DNA from: Giesbergeria sp.
GTDB taxonomy: Bacteria; Pseudomonadota; Gammaproteobacteria; Burkholderiales; Burkholderiaceae_C
Length of the DNA stretch: 56,708 nt
Assembly: GCA_023150295.1 (NCBI GenBank)
Contig: JAKLLE010000015.1
Span: forward strand, 1-56,708
Direction: 5' to 3'
Both the position numbers and the translations under genes were made by a program. Under the pieces are notes generated by a model that saw only the letters and a list, made by a program, of their open reading frames with translations, had not been told where the DNA came from and did no database searches. Numbering within the stretch: position 1 is the first letter of the stretch; every line of letters starts with the position of its first letter. Positions 35,897 through 44,636 of this stretch are shown piece after piece.

Positions 35897-38349
35897 GGTG
35901 TGTCGGGGTCGCCGTGGAGTGGGCTGCGCAGGCGCGCTGCGGCGCGCACCCTGGGGCGGGCGGCGGCCTGGCAGGCGCGGCGGTAGGCGCGCAGTTGCAG
36001 CTCTGCCAGGGCCACCACGCTGCCGGGCTCGGCCGTCACGCCGCGCGGGTGTATGCCTGCGGCCTGGCCGGTGAGCAGGGCAATGCCCTCACTCACATGC
36101 TGTACGGCCCACAGGTGAAAGCGCCCCTGCGCCACGGCCTGCACGATGCGCGGCTCCAGCATCAGGTGGCGCTGGTTGCGCGCCGGGATGAGTGCGCCCT
36201 GGCTGCCATCGAGTCCGGCGGTCTCGCAGGCGCGAAACCAGCCTTCGATTTTTTCGTTGATGCCGCCCACGGGCAGCACCTCGCCGTGCTGGTTGAGTGC
36301 GCCGGTCACCGCAATGCCCTGCGCCAGCGGCAGACCCGCGAGCGAGGACAGCAGCGCGTACAGCTCGGCGCACGAGGCCGAGTCGCCTTCCACGCCGCTG
36401 TACTCCTGCTCGAACACCACCGAGGCATTGAGCGCCAGCGGCGCCAGGTGGCCGAACAGCGCGTTCAGGTAGCTGTGCAGGATGAGTACGCCCTTGTCGT
36501 GGATGGGGCCGGACATTTCGACCTCGCGCTCGATGTTGAGCAGCCCCTCCTGCCCGGCAAAGGTGCGCGCGGTGATGCGCACCGGAAAGCCGAAGCGGTA
36601 GTCGCCCAGGTCGATCTGCGTGAGCGCGTTGATCTGGCCCACCTGCCAGCCGTGCAGCGCGAGCAGGCGCTCACCGTCGGTGATGCTCTCGTGCAGGCGC
36701 TGCTCAGGGTAGTTGTGGCGCAGGGTGCGGGCCCGCAGGGCGGCTTCCACATCGTGCAGGGCCACCAGGCTGGCACCGCGTGCGCGGCACAGTGCTGCGG
36801 CCTCGATGGCCAGCGCCTCGGTGTGCGCAAACAGGGCGCTTTGGCGGGTCTGGTCGTCGGCCTCGCGGTGGCTGTGCTCCAGCATGCGGGCCACGGCCTC
36901 GGGGCCAAAGTGCGGCAGGCCGCGCTTTTTGCAGGTGTGTGCCACGAACACGGCGCTGGCCTGGTAGGTTTGCGGGCTGGCGCTGAAGGACTCGGCAAAG
37001 TCCACCTTCACACGAAAGCGCCGCGCCACTTCGGGGTCGCCCTCCTGCAGGGCGTAGTACTCCTCGATCGAGCCGACCAGCACGAACTTGACCTGCACAT
37101 CCACCGCCTCGGGTTGCAGTGCGGCGGTGGCCTGGATGCCGTGGCTGCTGCCCAGCTCCTCGATCTGCAGGCGGCTGCAGCGCAGAAAGCGGCGCAGGCG
37201 CTCCCACAGGCTTTCGTTGCCCAGCAGGTCGCGCAGATGCAGCAGCAAAAAGCCGCCATGTGCCTTGAGCAGGCTGCCCGCGTGGATGTGGGTGAAGTCG
37301 GCCTGCACGGCGTCGTCCTCGGCCTGTACCTCGATGCTGCCAAACAGGCTGCGCAGCTGCGGGTTGTCCTCGATCAGCACGGGCGCAGTTTGCAGCCCGG
37401 CGTTGTCCACGGCCAGGTTCACATAGCAGCGCGAGAGCAGGGTGTCCAGCTGCTCCTTGCGCTCGTCTTCTGCAGCCTCGTTGCCCTGCATGGGAATGAA
37501 AAGATCCAGTTGCTCCAGCACCTGCTGGCGCACCTGGTCCAGCCACTGGCCGAGCTTGACGGTGTCCTTGATCTGTTTGCGCAGGGGGTTGCGCACCTCT
37601 TGCAGCCCATGGTCCAGCAGGGGGCGTACCACCTGGCGGCGCAGTTGTGTCAGCGCGTCGTCGCGCTGGCGCTCCAGTGGGCGCATGTCGTCCAGAAAGC
37701 GGGCGATGGCGTTGCGCAGTTTCTGCTCGGCATCGTCAATTTCGGCGCGGCGTTCGCGCGTGAGGGCGTCGGCTTCGGTCAGCGGCTCGCCCTGGGGGCC
37801 GAGCAGGGTGAAAACCATATGCCCCTCGTCGCGCGAGAGGCGAAAGCGCAGCGACTCGGCCAGCGCATCCAGTTCGGCAAAAGCTTGAGACTCGCGGGCC
37901 TGGTAGGCCTGTTCGATGCGCGCACTCTCGGCGCGGAAGTCGGCGCCGTCCAGGCGCCGGGGGATGTCGGCCTGCAGCGCACGGGTGAGCTGCTCCATGC
38001 CCTGGCGCAGTTCGCGCCCCTGGCCTGCAGGCAGGCGCAGCGCGCGCGGGCGCTCGGGGTTGTCAAAGTGGTGCAGGTAGCACAGGTCGGGCGGTACGGC
38101 GCGTTGCGCGGCGGCCTGCTTCATGGCCTGGTGCAGCAGTGACGCGCGGCCGCTGCCCACCTCGCCCAGCACGAACAGGTTGTAGTCCGGCTGCTCCAGC
38201 CCCAGGCCAAAGCGGGCGGCGGCTTCGGCGCGCTCCTGCCCGATCCAGGGCAGGGGCAGGTCTTGCAGCTCGGCGGTGCTGTTAAAGCCCAGGCTGCTGG
38301 GCGCGATGCACCGGCGCAGTTGTTCGGGGGCAAGGGCAATGGTGGCCAT
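35893..38349 (-). CDS. Lon-like ATP-dependent protease (LonH/YcbZ type)
   Basis: An 818-residue AAA-domain protein with a C-terminal Lon protease domain. The N-terminal P-loop is GEVGSGRAS (62-70), with Arg for the usual Lys, so ATP binding may be weak, as in YcbZ-type proteins. A long helical insertion follows (about 130-300). The protease domain has its serine in EGDSASCAEL (near 657) and its lysine in GGINEKIEGW (near 700), the Ser-Lys dyad. It has no membrane segment, unlike archaeal LonB. It is the upstream partner of the glycerate kinase gene by a 4-bp overlap. Substrates are not known. Confidence 0.87.
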   Translation of the reverse strand: MATIALAPEQLRRCIAPSSLGFNSTAELQDLPLPWIGQERAEAAARFGLGLEQPDYNLFVLGEVGSGRASLLHQAMKQAAAQRAVPPDLCYLHHFDNPERPRALRLPAGQGRELRQGMEQLTRALQADIPRRLDGADFRAESARIEQAYQARESQAFAELDALAESLRFRLSRDEGHMVFTLLGPQGEPLTEADALTRERRAEIDDAEQKLRNAIARFLDDMRPLERQRDDALTQLRRQVVRPLLDHGLQEVRNPLRKQIKDTVKLGQWLDQVRQQVLEQLDLFIPMQGNEAAEDERKEQLDTLLSRCYVNLAVDNAGLQTAPVLIEDNPQLRSLFGSIEVQAEDDAVQADFTHIHAGSLLKAHGGFLLLHLRDLLGNESLWERLRRFLRCSRLQIEELGSSHGIQATAALQPEAVDVQVKFVLVGSIEEYYALQEGDPEVARRFRVKVDFAESFSASPQTYQASAVFVAHTCKKRGLPHFGPEAVARMLEHSHREADDQTRQSALFAHTEALAIEAAALCRARGASLVALHDVEAALRARTLRHNYPEQRLHESITDGERLLALHGWQVGQINALTQIDLGDYRFGFPVRITARTFAGQEGLLNIEREVEMSGPIHDKGVLILHSYLNALFGHLAPLALNASVVFEQEYSGVEGDSASCAELYALLSSLAGLPLAQGIAVTGALNQHGEVLPVGGINEKIEGWFRACETAGLDGSQGALIPARNQRHLMLEPRIVQAVAQGRFHLWAVQHVSEGIALLTGQAAGIHPRGVTAEPGSVVALAELQLRAYRRACQAAARPRVRAAARLRSPLHGDPDTP

Positions 38350-38367
38350 GGGTTTTATGTGTAATTG

Positions 38368-38420
38368 GCTTCTAGCGCCCGTCCATAAAGCGTTAGCAGC
38401 TATAAAAATAATAGCAAAAC
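38368..38420 (-). repeat. short intergenic repeat, copy D
   Basis: Read on the minus strand: GTTTTGCTATTATTTTTATA, then GCTGCTAACGCTTTATGGAC and GGGCGCTAGAAGCC. The extended arms GCG...CGC around TTTAT are clearest here. It lies between hemH and the LonH-like gene. Confidence 0.65.
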
Positions 38421-38421
38421 A

Positions 38422-39510
38422 TCAGCGCGGTGCACCACCTGCCAGGGCAATGTCGCGCGCGCGCTCCAGGGTGGCTGCGTCGGCGCTCTGCACTGGCCAG
38501 CCTGCCAGGTGCTGCTGGGCGATTTGGCTCAGGGCACCGATCCAGGCCGGGCTGTCGTTCAGGCAGGGGATGTAGTGAAAGTCCTTGCCCCCCGCGTGCT
38601 CAAAGGCCTCTCGTGCTTCCTGGGCGATTTCTTCCAGTGTCTCCAGGCAGTCGCTGGTGAAGCCGGGGCACACCACATCGACGCGGCGCGCGCCGCCCTG
38701 GGCCAGTGCCACCAGGGTGGGCTCGGTGTAGGGCTCCAGCCACTTGGCCTTGCCAAAGCGGGACTGGAAGGTGAGCCGCCAGCGCTCCTTGCGCAGGCCC
38801 AGACGCTCGGCCAGCAGGCGGGCGGTCTTGTGGCTTTCGCAGTGGTAGGGGTCGCCCAGGTGCAGGGTGCGTTCGGGCACGCCGTGAAAGCTCATCACCA
38901 GCTGGTCGGGCTGGCCGTGTTCCTTCCAGTGCGCCTCGATGCGGCGGGCCAGGGCCTCGATGTAGAGCGGGTCGTCGTGGTAGCGGTTGACGAAGCGCAG
39001 CTCGGGCACATGGCGCTGGGTGCCCGCCCAGGCGTACACGGCATCGAACACGCTGGCCGTGGTGGTGCCCGAGTACTGCGGGTACAGCGGCAGGATGAGG
39101 ATGCGCGTGGCGCCTTCGGCCTTCAGCGCGTCGAGCTGGCTGGCAATGGACGGGTTGCCGTAGCGCATGGCCGGGCGCACCAGCACGTTGCAGCCCGCCT
39201 CGCCGAGCCAGCCGCGCAGCAGCGTGGCCTGCTGCTGCGTCCAGTAGGCCAGGGGTGAGCCTTCGGGGCGCCAGATGCTGGCGTACTTGGCGGCCGACTT
39301 GGCGGGCCGGGTGCGCAGGATGATGCCGTGCAGGATGGGCAGCCACAGCAGGCGCGGGATCTCGACCACGCGTGGGTCGGCCAGAAACTGGCCCAGGTAG
39401 CGGCGTAGCGCGCTGGGGGTGGGGGCGTCGGGCGTGCCCAGGTTGCACAGCAGCACGGCGGTGCGCTGGGCCTGGCCGTGGGTGTAGGCGGGTTCGGTCT
39501 GGAAAGGCAT
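38422..39510 (-). CDS. hemH: ferrochelatase
   Basis: Inserts Fe2+ into protoporphyrin IX, the last step of heme synthesis. The 362 residues begin MPFQTEPAYTHGQAQRTAVL, followed by LLCNLGTPDAPTPSALRRYL, the standard opening. The catalytic histidine is in VMSFHGVPERT. LPLYPQYSGTTTASVFDAV and CESHKTARLLAERLGL are other conserved blocks. The second metal-site region is VDVVCPGFTSDCLETLEEI with the acidic helix. ATG 39510 is favoured because it begins just ahead of the conserved domain. The stop lies next to copy D of the intergenic repeat. Confidence 0.95.
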   Translation of the reverse strand: MPFQTEPAYTHGQAQRTAVLLCNLGTPDAPTPSALRRYLGQFLADPRVVEIPRLLWLPILHGIILRTRPAKSAAKYASIWRPEGSPLAYWTQQQATLLRGWLGEAGCNVLVRPAMRYGNPSIASQLDALKAEGATRILILPLYPQYSGTTTASVFDAVYAWAGTQRHVPELRFVNRYHDDPLYIEALARRIEAHWKEHGQPDQLVMSFHGVPERTLHLGDPYHCESHKTARLLAERLGLRKERWRLTFQSRFGKAKWLEPYTEPTLVALAQGGARRVDVVCPGFTSDCLETLEEIAQEAREAFEHAGGKDFHYIPCLNDSPAWIGALSQIAQQHLAGWPVQSADAATLERARDIALAGGAPR

Positions 39511-39553
39511 GCCGCATTCTCGCCCAAGGGCGCTGCCGCCTGCCGCGCCGGGG

Positions 39554-40663
39554 TCAAGCCGCCACTGCGCGCCCACCGCCTTTTTGTTTGGCCTCGTAGA
39601 GCGCGCGGTCGGCGCGCTTGAGCAGGTCTTCGGTGTTCAGCATGGCGGCGTCCACCTCGGCAATGCCGATGCTCAGGGAGCCGTCCCAGCAGGGCTGCGC
39701 CTGGGCGGTCAGAAAGGGTTGCTGGCTTTCCAGGATTTTTTCTGCTGCCCGCGCGGCGCCGTGGATGTTGCTGCGCGGGCAGACGACGAGGAACTCGTCA
39801 CCGCCGATGCGGCACACGATGTCGCTGCTGCGCACGGCATTGCGCAGCCGCTGGGCCAGGTGGCGCAGCAGCTCGTCGCCCACGGCGTGGCCGAACTGGT
39901 CGTTCACGGGCTTGAAGTGGTCGGCGTCGAGCAGCAGCACGGACAGCGGCGTGCCGTCGCGCCGCGCCTCGGCCCACAGCTCGTTGAGCGCGGCCACGGC
40001 AAAGCGGCGGTTGGGCAGGCCAGTCAGGTCGTCCTGGCTGGAGAGCATCTGCAGCTGCCGGTTGGCGTATTCGAGGTCGGCCGTGCGCTGTTCCACGCGC
40101 TGCTCCAGCTCGTGGTTGAACTTGCGCAGCTCGGCGTTGCTGACTGAGAGCATCTGCAGCAGGCCGCGCAACGCTCCAATCAAGGGCTCCTGGTCGCCCA
40201 GCGAGAGGTGGGTATCGTCCTCATAGGCTTGTTCCGGGGTTTTTCCTGCGCGGATGACGTGGGCCTGCCGGGCCATGCTTTGGTCTATGCCCAGAATGTG
40301 GTAAGTCAACCAGTGCACCAGGTAGTCCAGCAGGTTGCGTGTGCGCTCGGTACTGACGCCATGGGTCACGTTGCCCAGCATTTGCACTTCGTTCAGAAAA
40401 CCCTGGTGGGCTGCCCTGTGTTGCACCTGGTGCCTGGCGTCCAGGCCGCTGCGCTCCATGTGCCGCTCTTCGTCGCTGAAGTGTTCCTGGGCATAACGCA
40501 ACAGGGCGTCGCGTGCGGATTCGAAATCCCTGGGGTGGATGTCCTCTGCGGACATGCACAGTTCGCTCAGCCCGTTGATCAGGTCAACGAGCTTGTGGTG
40601 CTGGTCGTCCACCGAGGGCAGGCCGGTGACGAAAGCGTCGCTCCAGACGAAAAGGGCGGTCAT
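39554..40663 (-). CDS. diguanylate cyclase with N-terminal bacteriohemerythrin domain
   Basis: A 369-residue protein that probably makes cyclic-di-GMP in response to O2 or redox state. The hemerythrin domain (1-140) has the diiron ligands in the usual pattern: H22, H61 with E65 (HFSDE), H82 with H86 (HRAAH), and HWLTYHILGID (H117/H122/D127). A coiled-coil linker (about 175-205) leads to a GGDEF domain with an intact active loop RIGGDEF (285-291) and an I-site RSSD (278-281) for product inhibition. ATG 40663 begins MTALFVWSDAF; a longer in-frame form is unlikely. No receptor gene is adjacent. Confidence 0.92.
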   Translation of the reverse strand: MTALFVWSDAFVTGLPSVDDQHHKLVDLINGLSELCMSAEDIHPRDFESARDALLRYAQEHFSDEERHMERSGLDARHQVQHRAAHQGFLNEVQMLGNVTHGVSTERTRNLLDYLVHWLTYHILGIDQSMARQAHVIRAGKTPEQAYEDDTHLSLGDQEPLIGALRGLLQMLSVSNAELRKFNHELEQRVEQRTADLEYANRQLQMLSSQDDLTGLPNRRFAVAALNELWAEARRDGTPLSVLLLDADHFKPVNDQFGHAVGDELLRHLAQRLRNAVRSSDIVCRIGGDEFLVVCPRSNIHGAARAAEKILESQQPFLTAQAQPCWDGSLSIGIAEVDAAMLNTEDLLKRADRALYEAKQKGGGRAVAA

Positions 40664-40797
40664 GGGGTTCAAAGGGGAATGCGCCCATTGTGTATGCAAA
40701 TGTTGCGATATGGTGAGGCATCAGGAAGAGAGCGTTTGGGAATACCCCGCACTGTGGATGGGGCGCGACAGCCACAGGGGCTGCGTCTTGATGCGCG

Positions 40798-41355
40798 TCA
40801 AAGCGTCATGTTGTGGTGCGACAGAACTGTCTTTTTGACGTGCACGCTGATGATGGCCACCACCTCGTCGGGCCGGGCTGGGCGCAGGAGCTGTTCGGAC
40901 TCCACCGCGACCTTGGTGACCAGCGAGTCGTCCTCCAGCAGACAGAAAAATGGCTGAGGATCGGGTTGGGGCGGCAGCTCGGTGCGGCCCTCCATGGAGC
41001 CGTGGGGCACGCGCAGGCCGTCGAGCAGGGTCTTGAGCCGGTTGTCGATGTCGCCGCCGTCGGTGATCAAGGTGCCGCGCGGCTGCTGGCGGAACAGCAG
41101 CACCGACAGTTCGGCATACAAGTCCAGCCGCTGCGTGACGAGCGGAGCAAACAGCAGCCCCCCTTTTTCGACGATGACCGAGGGCTTGTCCGGCAGTGCC
41201 GGGTGCGCCAGCAGGCTGGGCGCTGCGTCCTTGAGCGGGCGCTCGCGCCACAGGCGCTGCAGCTGCGGGTGCAGGGCGCGGCGGATTTCCCATTTGTGGC
41301 CAGACTTGGCGCCCTGGCCGTGCAGCGGGCCTTCGTAGATCAGGCGAAATTCCAT
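40798..41355 (-). CDS. RusA-like fold protein of unknown role
   Basis: A 185-residue protein. GGDIDNRLKTLLDGL (100-114) has the D-x-D-N-x-x-K...D core of the RusA Holliday-junction resolvase family, and LLEDDSLVTKVAVE (139-152) resembles its second acidic motif. The gap between the two is longer than in phage RusA, with a Pro/Gln-rich insert (about 115-138). RusA normally comes from phages, but no phage gene is nearby. The gene sits 14 bp downstream of a rubredoxin gene on the same strand, so a housekeeping role is possible. Nuclease function is inferred from motifs only. Confidence 0.6.
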   Translation of the reverse strand: MEFRLIYEGPLHGQGAKSGHKWEIRRALHPQLQRLWRERPLKDAAPSLLAHPALPDKPSVIVEKGGLLFAPLVTQRLDLYAELSVLLFRQQPRGTLITDGGDIDNRLKTLLDGLRVPHGSMEGRTELPPQPDPQPFFCLLEDDSLVTKVAVESEQLLRPARPDEVVAIISVHVKKTVLSHHNMTL

Positions 41356-41369
41356 GGGTCAGCCCAAGT

Positions 41370-41558
41370 TCAGAAAGCCACCAGGTCGAAATCGGCCTTC
41401 TTCACGCCGCACTCCGGGCAGCACCAGTCCTCGGGCACGTCGGCCCAGCGGGTGCCGGGCGCCAGCCCGTCCTGCGGGCGGCCCTGCGCTTCGTCATAGA
41501 CCCAGCCGCAGACCGCGCACATGTACATCTGGAAGGGAGGGGCTTCGTGGGGGGACAT
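41370..41558 (-). CDS. rubredoxin
   Basis: A 62-residue iron protein that carries single electrons. One Fe is bound by C14, C17 (CAVCGWVYDE) and C47, C50 (CPEC). It has an eight-residue N-terminal extension compared with the minimal 53-residue form. DGLAPGTRWADVPEDW is the standard core, with conserved aromatic residues W19, Y21 and W45. It precedes the RusA-like gene on the same strand; no alkane hydroxylase or rubredoxin reductase gene is seen here. Confidence 0.93.
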   Translation of the reverse strand: MSPHEAPPFQMYMCAVCGWVYDEAQGRPQDGLAPGTRWADVPEDWCCPECGVKKADFDLVAF

Positions 41559-41630
41559 GGGTGGTAAGGGTCAATGCGTTGGTGTGCATTGTGCCGTGGT
41601 GCGCCTGCTGGTAGAAATTCACCATTAAAA

Positions 41631-41683
41631 AAGCACCTGGCGCCCTTGGATAAAGCGCGAGATGCTATAAAAATAGGAGTAAC
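41631..41683 (-). repeat. short intergenic repeat, copy E
   Basis: Read on the minus strand: GTTACTCCTATTTTTATAGC, then ATCTCGCGCTTTATCCAAGG and GCGCC. The left arm is degenerate (CCTAT instead of GCTAT), so this copy looks older. It lies between rubredoxin and the TonB receptor. Confidence 0.55.
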
Positions 41684-41732
41684 TAGGCGGCGGTTGTGTG
41701 GGGCCCCGCCGCCCTGGCCCCGGGTGTGTGCG

Positions 41733-43985
41733 TCAGAACTTGACGGTCACCCCCACGTTGAACGAGCGGCCCATGCCCGGCACGCGCACGCCCCAGGGCA
41801 CGGCGGTGCCGGCCATGGTGCGGCCCTGGCCCACATAGGCGCCACCTTGGGGGTGGTTGTAGAAACGGTCGAACAGGTTGTCGATGCCGAAGTCCAGGCG
41901 CACCTGCTTCCACTCGTAGCTGGCGCGCAGGTTGACCAGGCCGTAGCCTGCGGTGGTCAGTTCGTTGCGCTCGGCGTTCACGCGGGTCTTGCCGTCCACC
42001 ACCTGCAGCTCGGCGCTGGTGGTCCAGGCGCCCAGGCGCTGGGTCAGGGCCACGCGGGCGTTCAGCGGCATGATGTTGTAGAGGTGGTCGCCCGTGGTGC
42101 GGTTCTTGCCGTTCACGTAGCTCAGCACGCCGCTGAGGGTGAACTGGCCCCAGTCCCCGTACTTGCCCAGGTCGCTGAAGCCCGACAGGTCAAAGCCATG
42201 CAGGCGTGCGTCCTGGTTCAGGTAGCGCAGGTAGACAAAGGCGTTGTTGGCCGTGAGGTTGGCGTTGGTGCACGCCGACATGCCGCTGCCGCCGCCGCAG
42301 CGCTTGGCGTCGATGTAGTTGTTCACGTAGGTGAGATAGGGCGTGAACTTGACGCCCCAGCGCTCGCCCGTGGCGTCGTGCCAGTCGGCGGTGGCGCTCA
42401 GGGTGTTGGCGGTTTCGGGCTTGAGGTCGGGGTTGCCCACGTAGCCGTTGCCGTCGCCCACCAGGTTGATCATGCGCATGGCCATGCCGCCGGTGGACCA
42501 GGTGTAGCGCTCGTACAGGTTGGGCGAGCGCGTCTTGTGCGCAAAGCCGAACTCGTAGCTGGCGTTGGCATTGGGCGTGTAGCGTGCCAGCGCGGTCAGG
42601 TCGATGTTGCTGTCGCTGCGCTTGCGGTCCTTGGCGTTGAAGGCGTTGGCGTCCATGTCGTAGCTGTTGTTGTAGCCCTGCACGGCGCCGCTGTTGGTGC
42701 GCACATGGCTGCTGCGCAGGCCGATCTGCGAGAGCCATTGCGGGTTCCAGCGGGCTTCCCATTCGCCATACACGTCAAAGCGGTCGCGCTGGCCGTCGCG
42801 GATGTTCCAGAAGGTGTTGGGCGCCATGCCGCCGCCCGAGGGCAGCCACCAGTCGTCCAGGCGGTAGTTCTGCAGCTCGCTGCCCACGCGCAGCGTGTCG
42901 CGTGCCGACAGGGGCAGCTCGGCCTGAACGCGCAGGCCGGTGGTCTTGCCCTCGGTGTCCATGGGCATGCCGGGCACGTTGCCTGCGGGGCCGTACCAGT
43001 ATTGCTTGTCCTCGCCATAGTTCATGCTGTGGCGGGTCTTCTCGTGGTACGCGCGGGCCTGCAACTGGCCCCAGGCGTAGGTGCCCTGGTAGCGCAGGTT
43101 GAACTGGTGGCTGTCGTTGCCCGTCATGTCCATGCGCTGGTTGGGGTAGTTCTGGTACGGGATGTCCTGCAGGCCCAGGCGCATTTCGACCAGGTGGTTT
43201 TCGTTGCGCAGCGCGTAGGCGAGGGCGTGGTTGGTGGTCTTGTAGCTCGAAGAGCCCACCACGTCGCCCGGCAGCCAGCGGGTGGGCTTGTCGGTGGCGG
43301 CAGCGCCCGCGGGCTTGAAGACGTCGCCGGCCTTGTAGTCATCGGCCTTGGCGGTAGAGCCGTCGTAACGCAGGCTCATCTGTTCGGTGGCGTAGGTGGC
43401 AGACAGGTTCAGACCCACGCCGTCGCCGTTGCTGCGGTAGTGGGTGCCCGCCTGGCCCTTGAGCAGCTTGCCCTGGCCGGCGGCGGCAAATTCGGGGGGC
43501 GCCGATTCCACCTGGATGGTGGCGCCAATGCTGTCGCCGCCCACGCTCACGGGGGTGACGCCCGCAAACAGGCGCACCTTGCCGACGCGCGAGGGGTCGA
43601 TATAGGACAGCGGCGGGTTCATGTGGTTGCCGCAGGCAGAAATCAGGTCCATGCCATCAACCTGGATGCGCAGCCGGTCATCGGCCAGGCCATGCACGCT
43701 GGGCAGGCTGGAAACGCCGCCTGCGCCGTACAGGCTCACGCCGGGCAGGCCGCTGAGCAGATGGGCAGTGTCGCTGGTGCGGGTGCGGTTGGCTTCGATC
43801 TGGTCGGCAGGCACTTCGCTGACGGCAGCGGGCTGTACCGCCGCCTTGGATGCCTTGACAGTGACGGGTTGCAGGGCGGCCTCTTGGGCCAGGGTGGCAA
43901 ACGGCAGGCTGGCGAGCAGGGCGCACAGCGGCAACAGGGCCAAGCGATGGCGTTCGCCAGCGCCTGTACGAAGAACAGGTTTCAT
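41733..43985 (-). CDS. TonB-dependent outer-membrane receptor, probably for copper
   Basis: A 750-residue receptor. Signal peptide about 1-33 (cleaved near ATLAQ). VTVKASK is a TonB-box-like segment, and a plug domain spans about 55-160, followed by a 22-strand barrel ending GRSFNVGVTVKF (aromatic last residue). SACGNHMNPPLSYIDP with Cys-His-Met residues is the pattern of the OprC/NosA-type copper receptors. Another Met-rich segment occurs in GNVPGMPMDTEG. The adjacent DUF2946 gene is frequently found beside copper receptors. A copper role is therefore likely but not proven. Confidence 0.85.
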   Translation of the reverse strand: MKPVLRTGAGERHRLALLPLCALLASLPFATLAQEAALQPVTVKASKAAVQPAAVSEVPADQIEANRTRTSDTAHLLSGLPGVSLYGAGGVSSLPSVHGLADDRLRIQVDGMDLISACGNHMNPPLSYIDPSRVGKVRLFAGVTPVSVGGDSIGATIQVESAPPEFAAAGQGKLLKGQAGTHYRSNGDGVGLNLSATYATEQMSLRYDGSTAKADDYKAGDVFKPAGAAATDKPTRWLPGDVVGSSSYKTTNHALAYALRNENHLVEMRLGLQDIPYQNYPNQRMDMTGNDSHQFNLRYQGTYAWGQLQARAYHEKTRHSMNYGEDKQYWYGPAGNVPGMPMDTEGKTTGLRVQAELPLSARDTLRVGSELQNYRLDDWWLPSGGGMAPNTFWNIRDGQRDRFDVYGEWEARWNPQWLSQIGLRSSHVRTNSGAVQGYNNSYDMDANAFNAKDRKRSDSNIDLTALARYTPNANASYEFGFAHKTRSPNLYERYTWSTGGMAMRMINLVGDGNGYVGNPDLKPETANTLSATADWHDATGERWGVKFTPYLTYVNNYIDAKRCGGGSGMSACTNANLTANNAFVYLRYLNQDARLHGFDLSGFSDLGKYGDWGQFTLSGVLSYVNGKNRTTGDHLYNIMPLNARVALTQRLGAWTTSAELQVVDGKTRVNAERNELTTAGYGLVNLRASYEWKQVRLDFGIDNLFDRFYNHPQGGAYVGQGRTMAGTAVPWGVRVPGMGRSFNVGVTVKF

Positions 43986-44050
43986 GGTGCGTGGAGGTGT
44001 GGGATAGCGTGTTTGCCGACGGACGCAAGGCCCGGCAAACGTTGTGGCGA

Positions 44051-44073
44051 CCCGCAGCCGGAGAAGCTGCGGG
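44051..44073. other. stem-loop upstream of the TonB receptor gene
   Basis: CCCGCAGC and GCTGCGGG form an 8-bp stem with a 7-base loop, in the 114-bp gap between the DUF2946 gene and the receptor gene. No T run follows on either strand, so it is an mRNA structure rather than a plain terminator. No cobalamin-riboswitch signature was found in the gap. Confidence 0.4.
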
Positions 44074-44099
44074 CCAGTACCAAGAGAGAAAAATACCCG

Positions 44100-44495
44100 T
44101 CAGGCCTGTGGTGGTGCCTGGGCTGGTGGGTAGAGGCTCGCGTGCCGCAGCGCCAACACGGGCGCGGGCAGGTAACTGAAAAGGGTGGCAGGTGGGAGGG
44201 CCTGCGTGGAGCTGTGAGTGTTGCCGGTGTGTGCAAGCGTGCTGGTCGCTGCGAGTGTGCAGACGGGGCAGTTCATCGCTGCATCGACCGCGCTGTGGTC
44301 GCTGGCTGCGCCGGGTTCCGCAGTGGGGTTGCCCTGCGCCTGGCAAATGTCAGCGCTGACCACGGTCTGGGTCAGCATCTGCCCCAGGTGGGTGGTGCTG
44401 ATCTGTCCCATCCAGAACTGTGCCCACAACGCCAACACCGCCAGGGCCAAGCCCAGACGGATGCGGTGCGTAGGAAGTGCGGAAGGGGAAGCCAC
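44100..44495 (-). CDS. DUF2946 family protein
   Basis: A 131-residue exported or membrane-anchored protein. One hydrophobic N-terminal segment (about 12-30, LGLALAVLALWAQFWMG) is followed by a periplasmic part with VSADICQAQG, a central MNCPVCTLAATS (CPVC pair) and histidines. DUF2946 proteins have these His and Cys residues and are often beside TonB copper receptors, suggesting metal handling. It lies upstream of the receptor gene on the same strand and is probably co-transcribed. No function has been shown for the family that I know of. Confidence 0.8.
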   Translation of the reverse strand: MASPSALPTHRIRLGLALAVLALWAQFWMGQISTTHLGQMLTQTVVSADICQAQGNPTAEPGAASDHSAVDAAMNCPVCTLAATSTLAHTGNTHSSTQALPPATLFSYLPAPVLALRHASLYPPAQAPPQA

Positions 44496-44636
44496 GTTGT
44501 AAATTGTGAAGCAGCCCGGCGCGGTGCGCCTTGTCGTGCGTCAAGTGGACGCGAGGTCACACGCACCACAAGGGCTTGCGTGCTGCGGTATTCTCTGGCT
44601 CCACTTGATCTGGGGCCATGGCGCCTCGAAGCTGCA

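Noticed and set aside
43986-44099. A cobalamin riboswitch upstream of the TonB receptor
   Set aside because: The conserved B12-box bases are absent; only a simple hairpin is present.
41574-44636. A long plus-strand open frame upstream of and in frame with the HAD gene
   Set aside because: It is antisense to the TonB receptor, which has full family features. Only the last 236 codons have a real domain.
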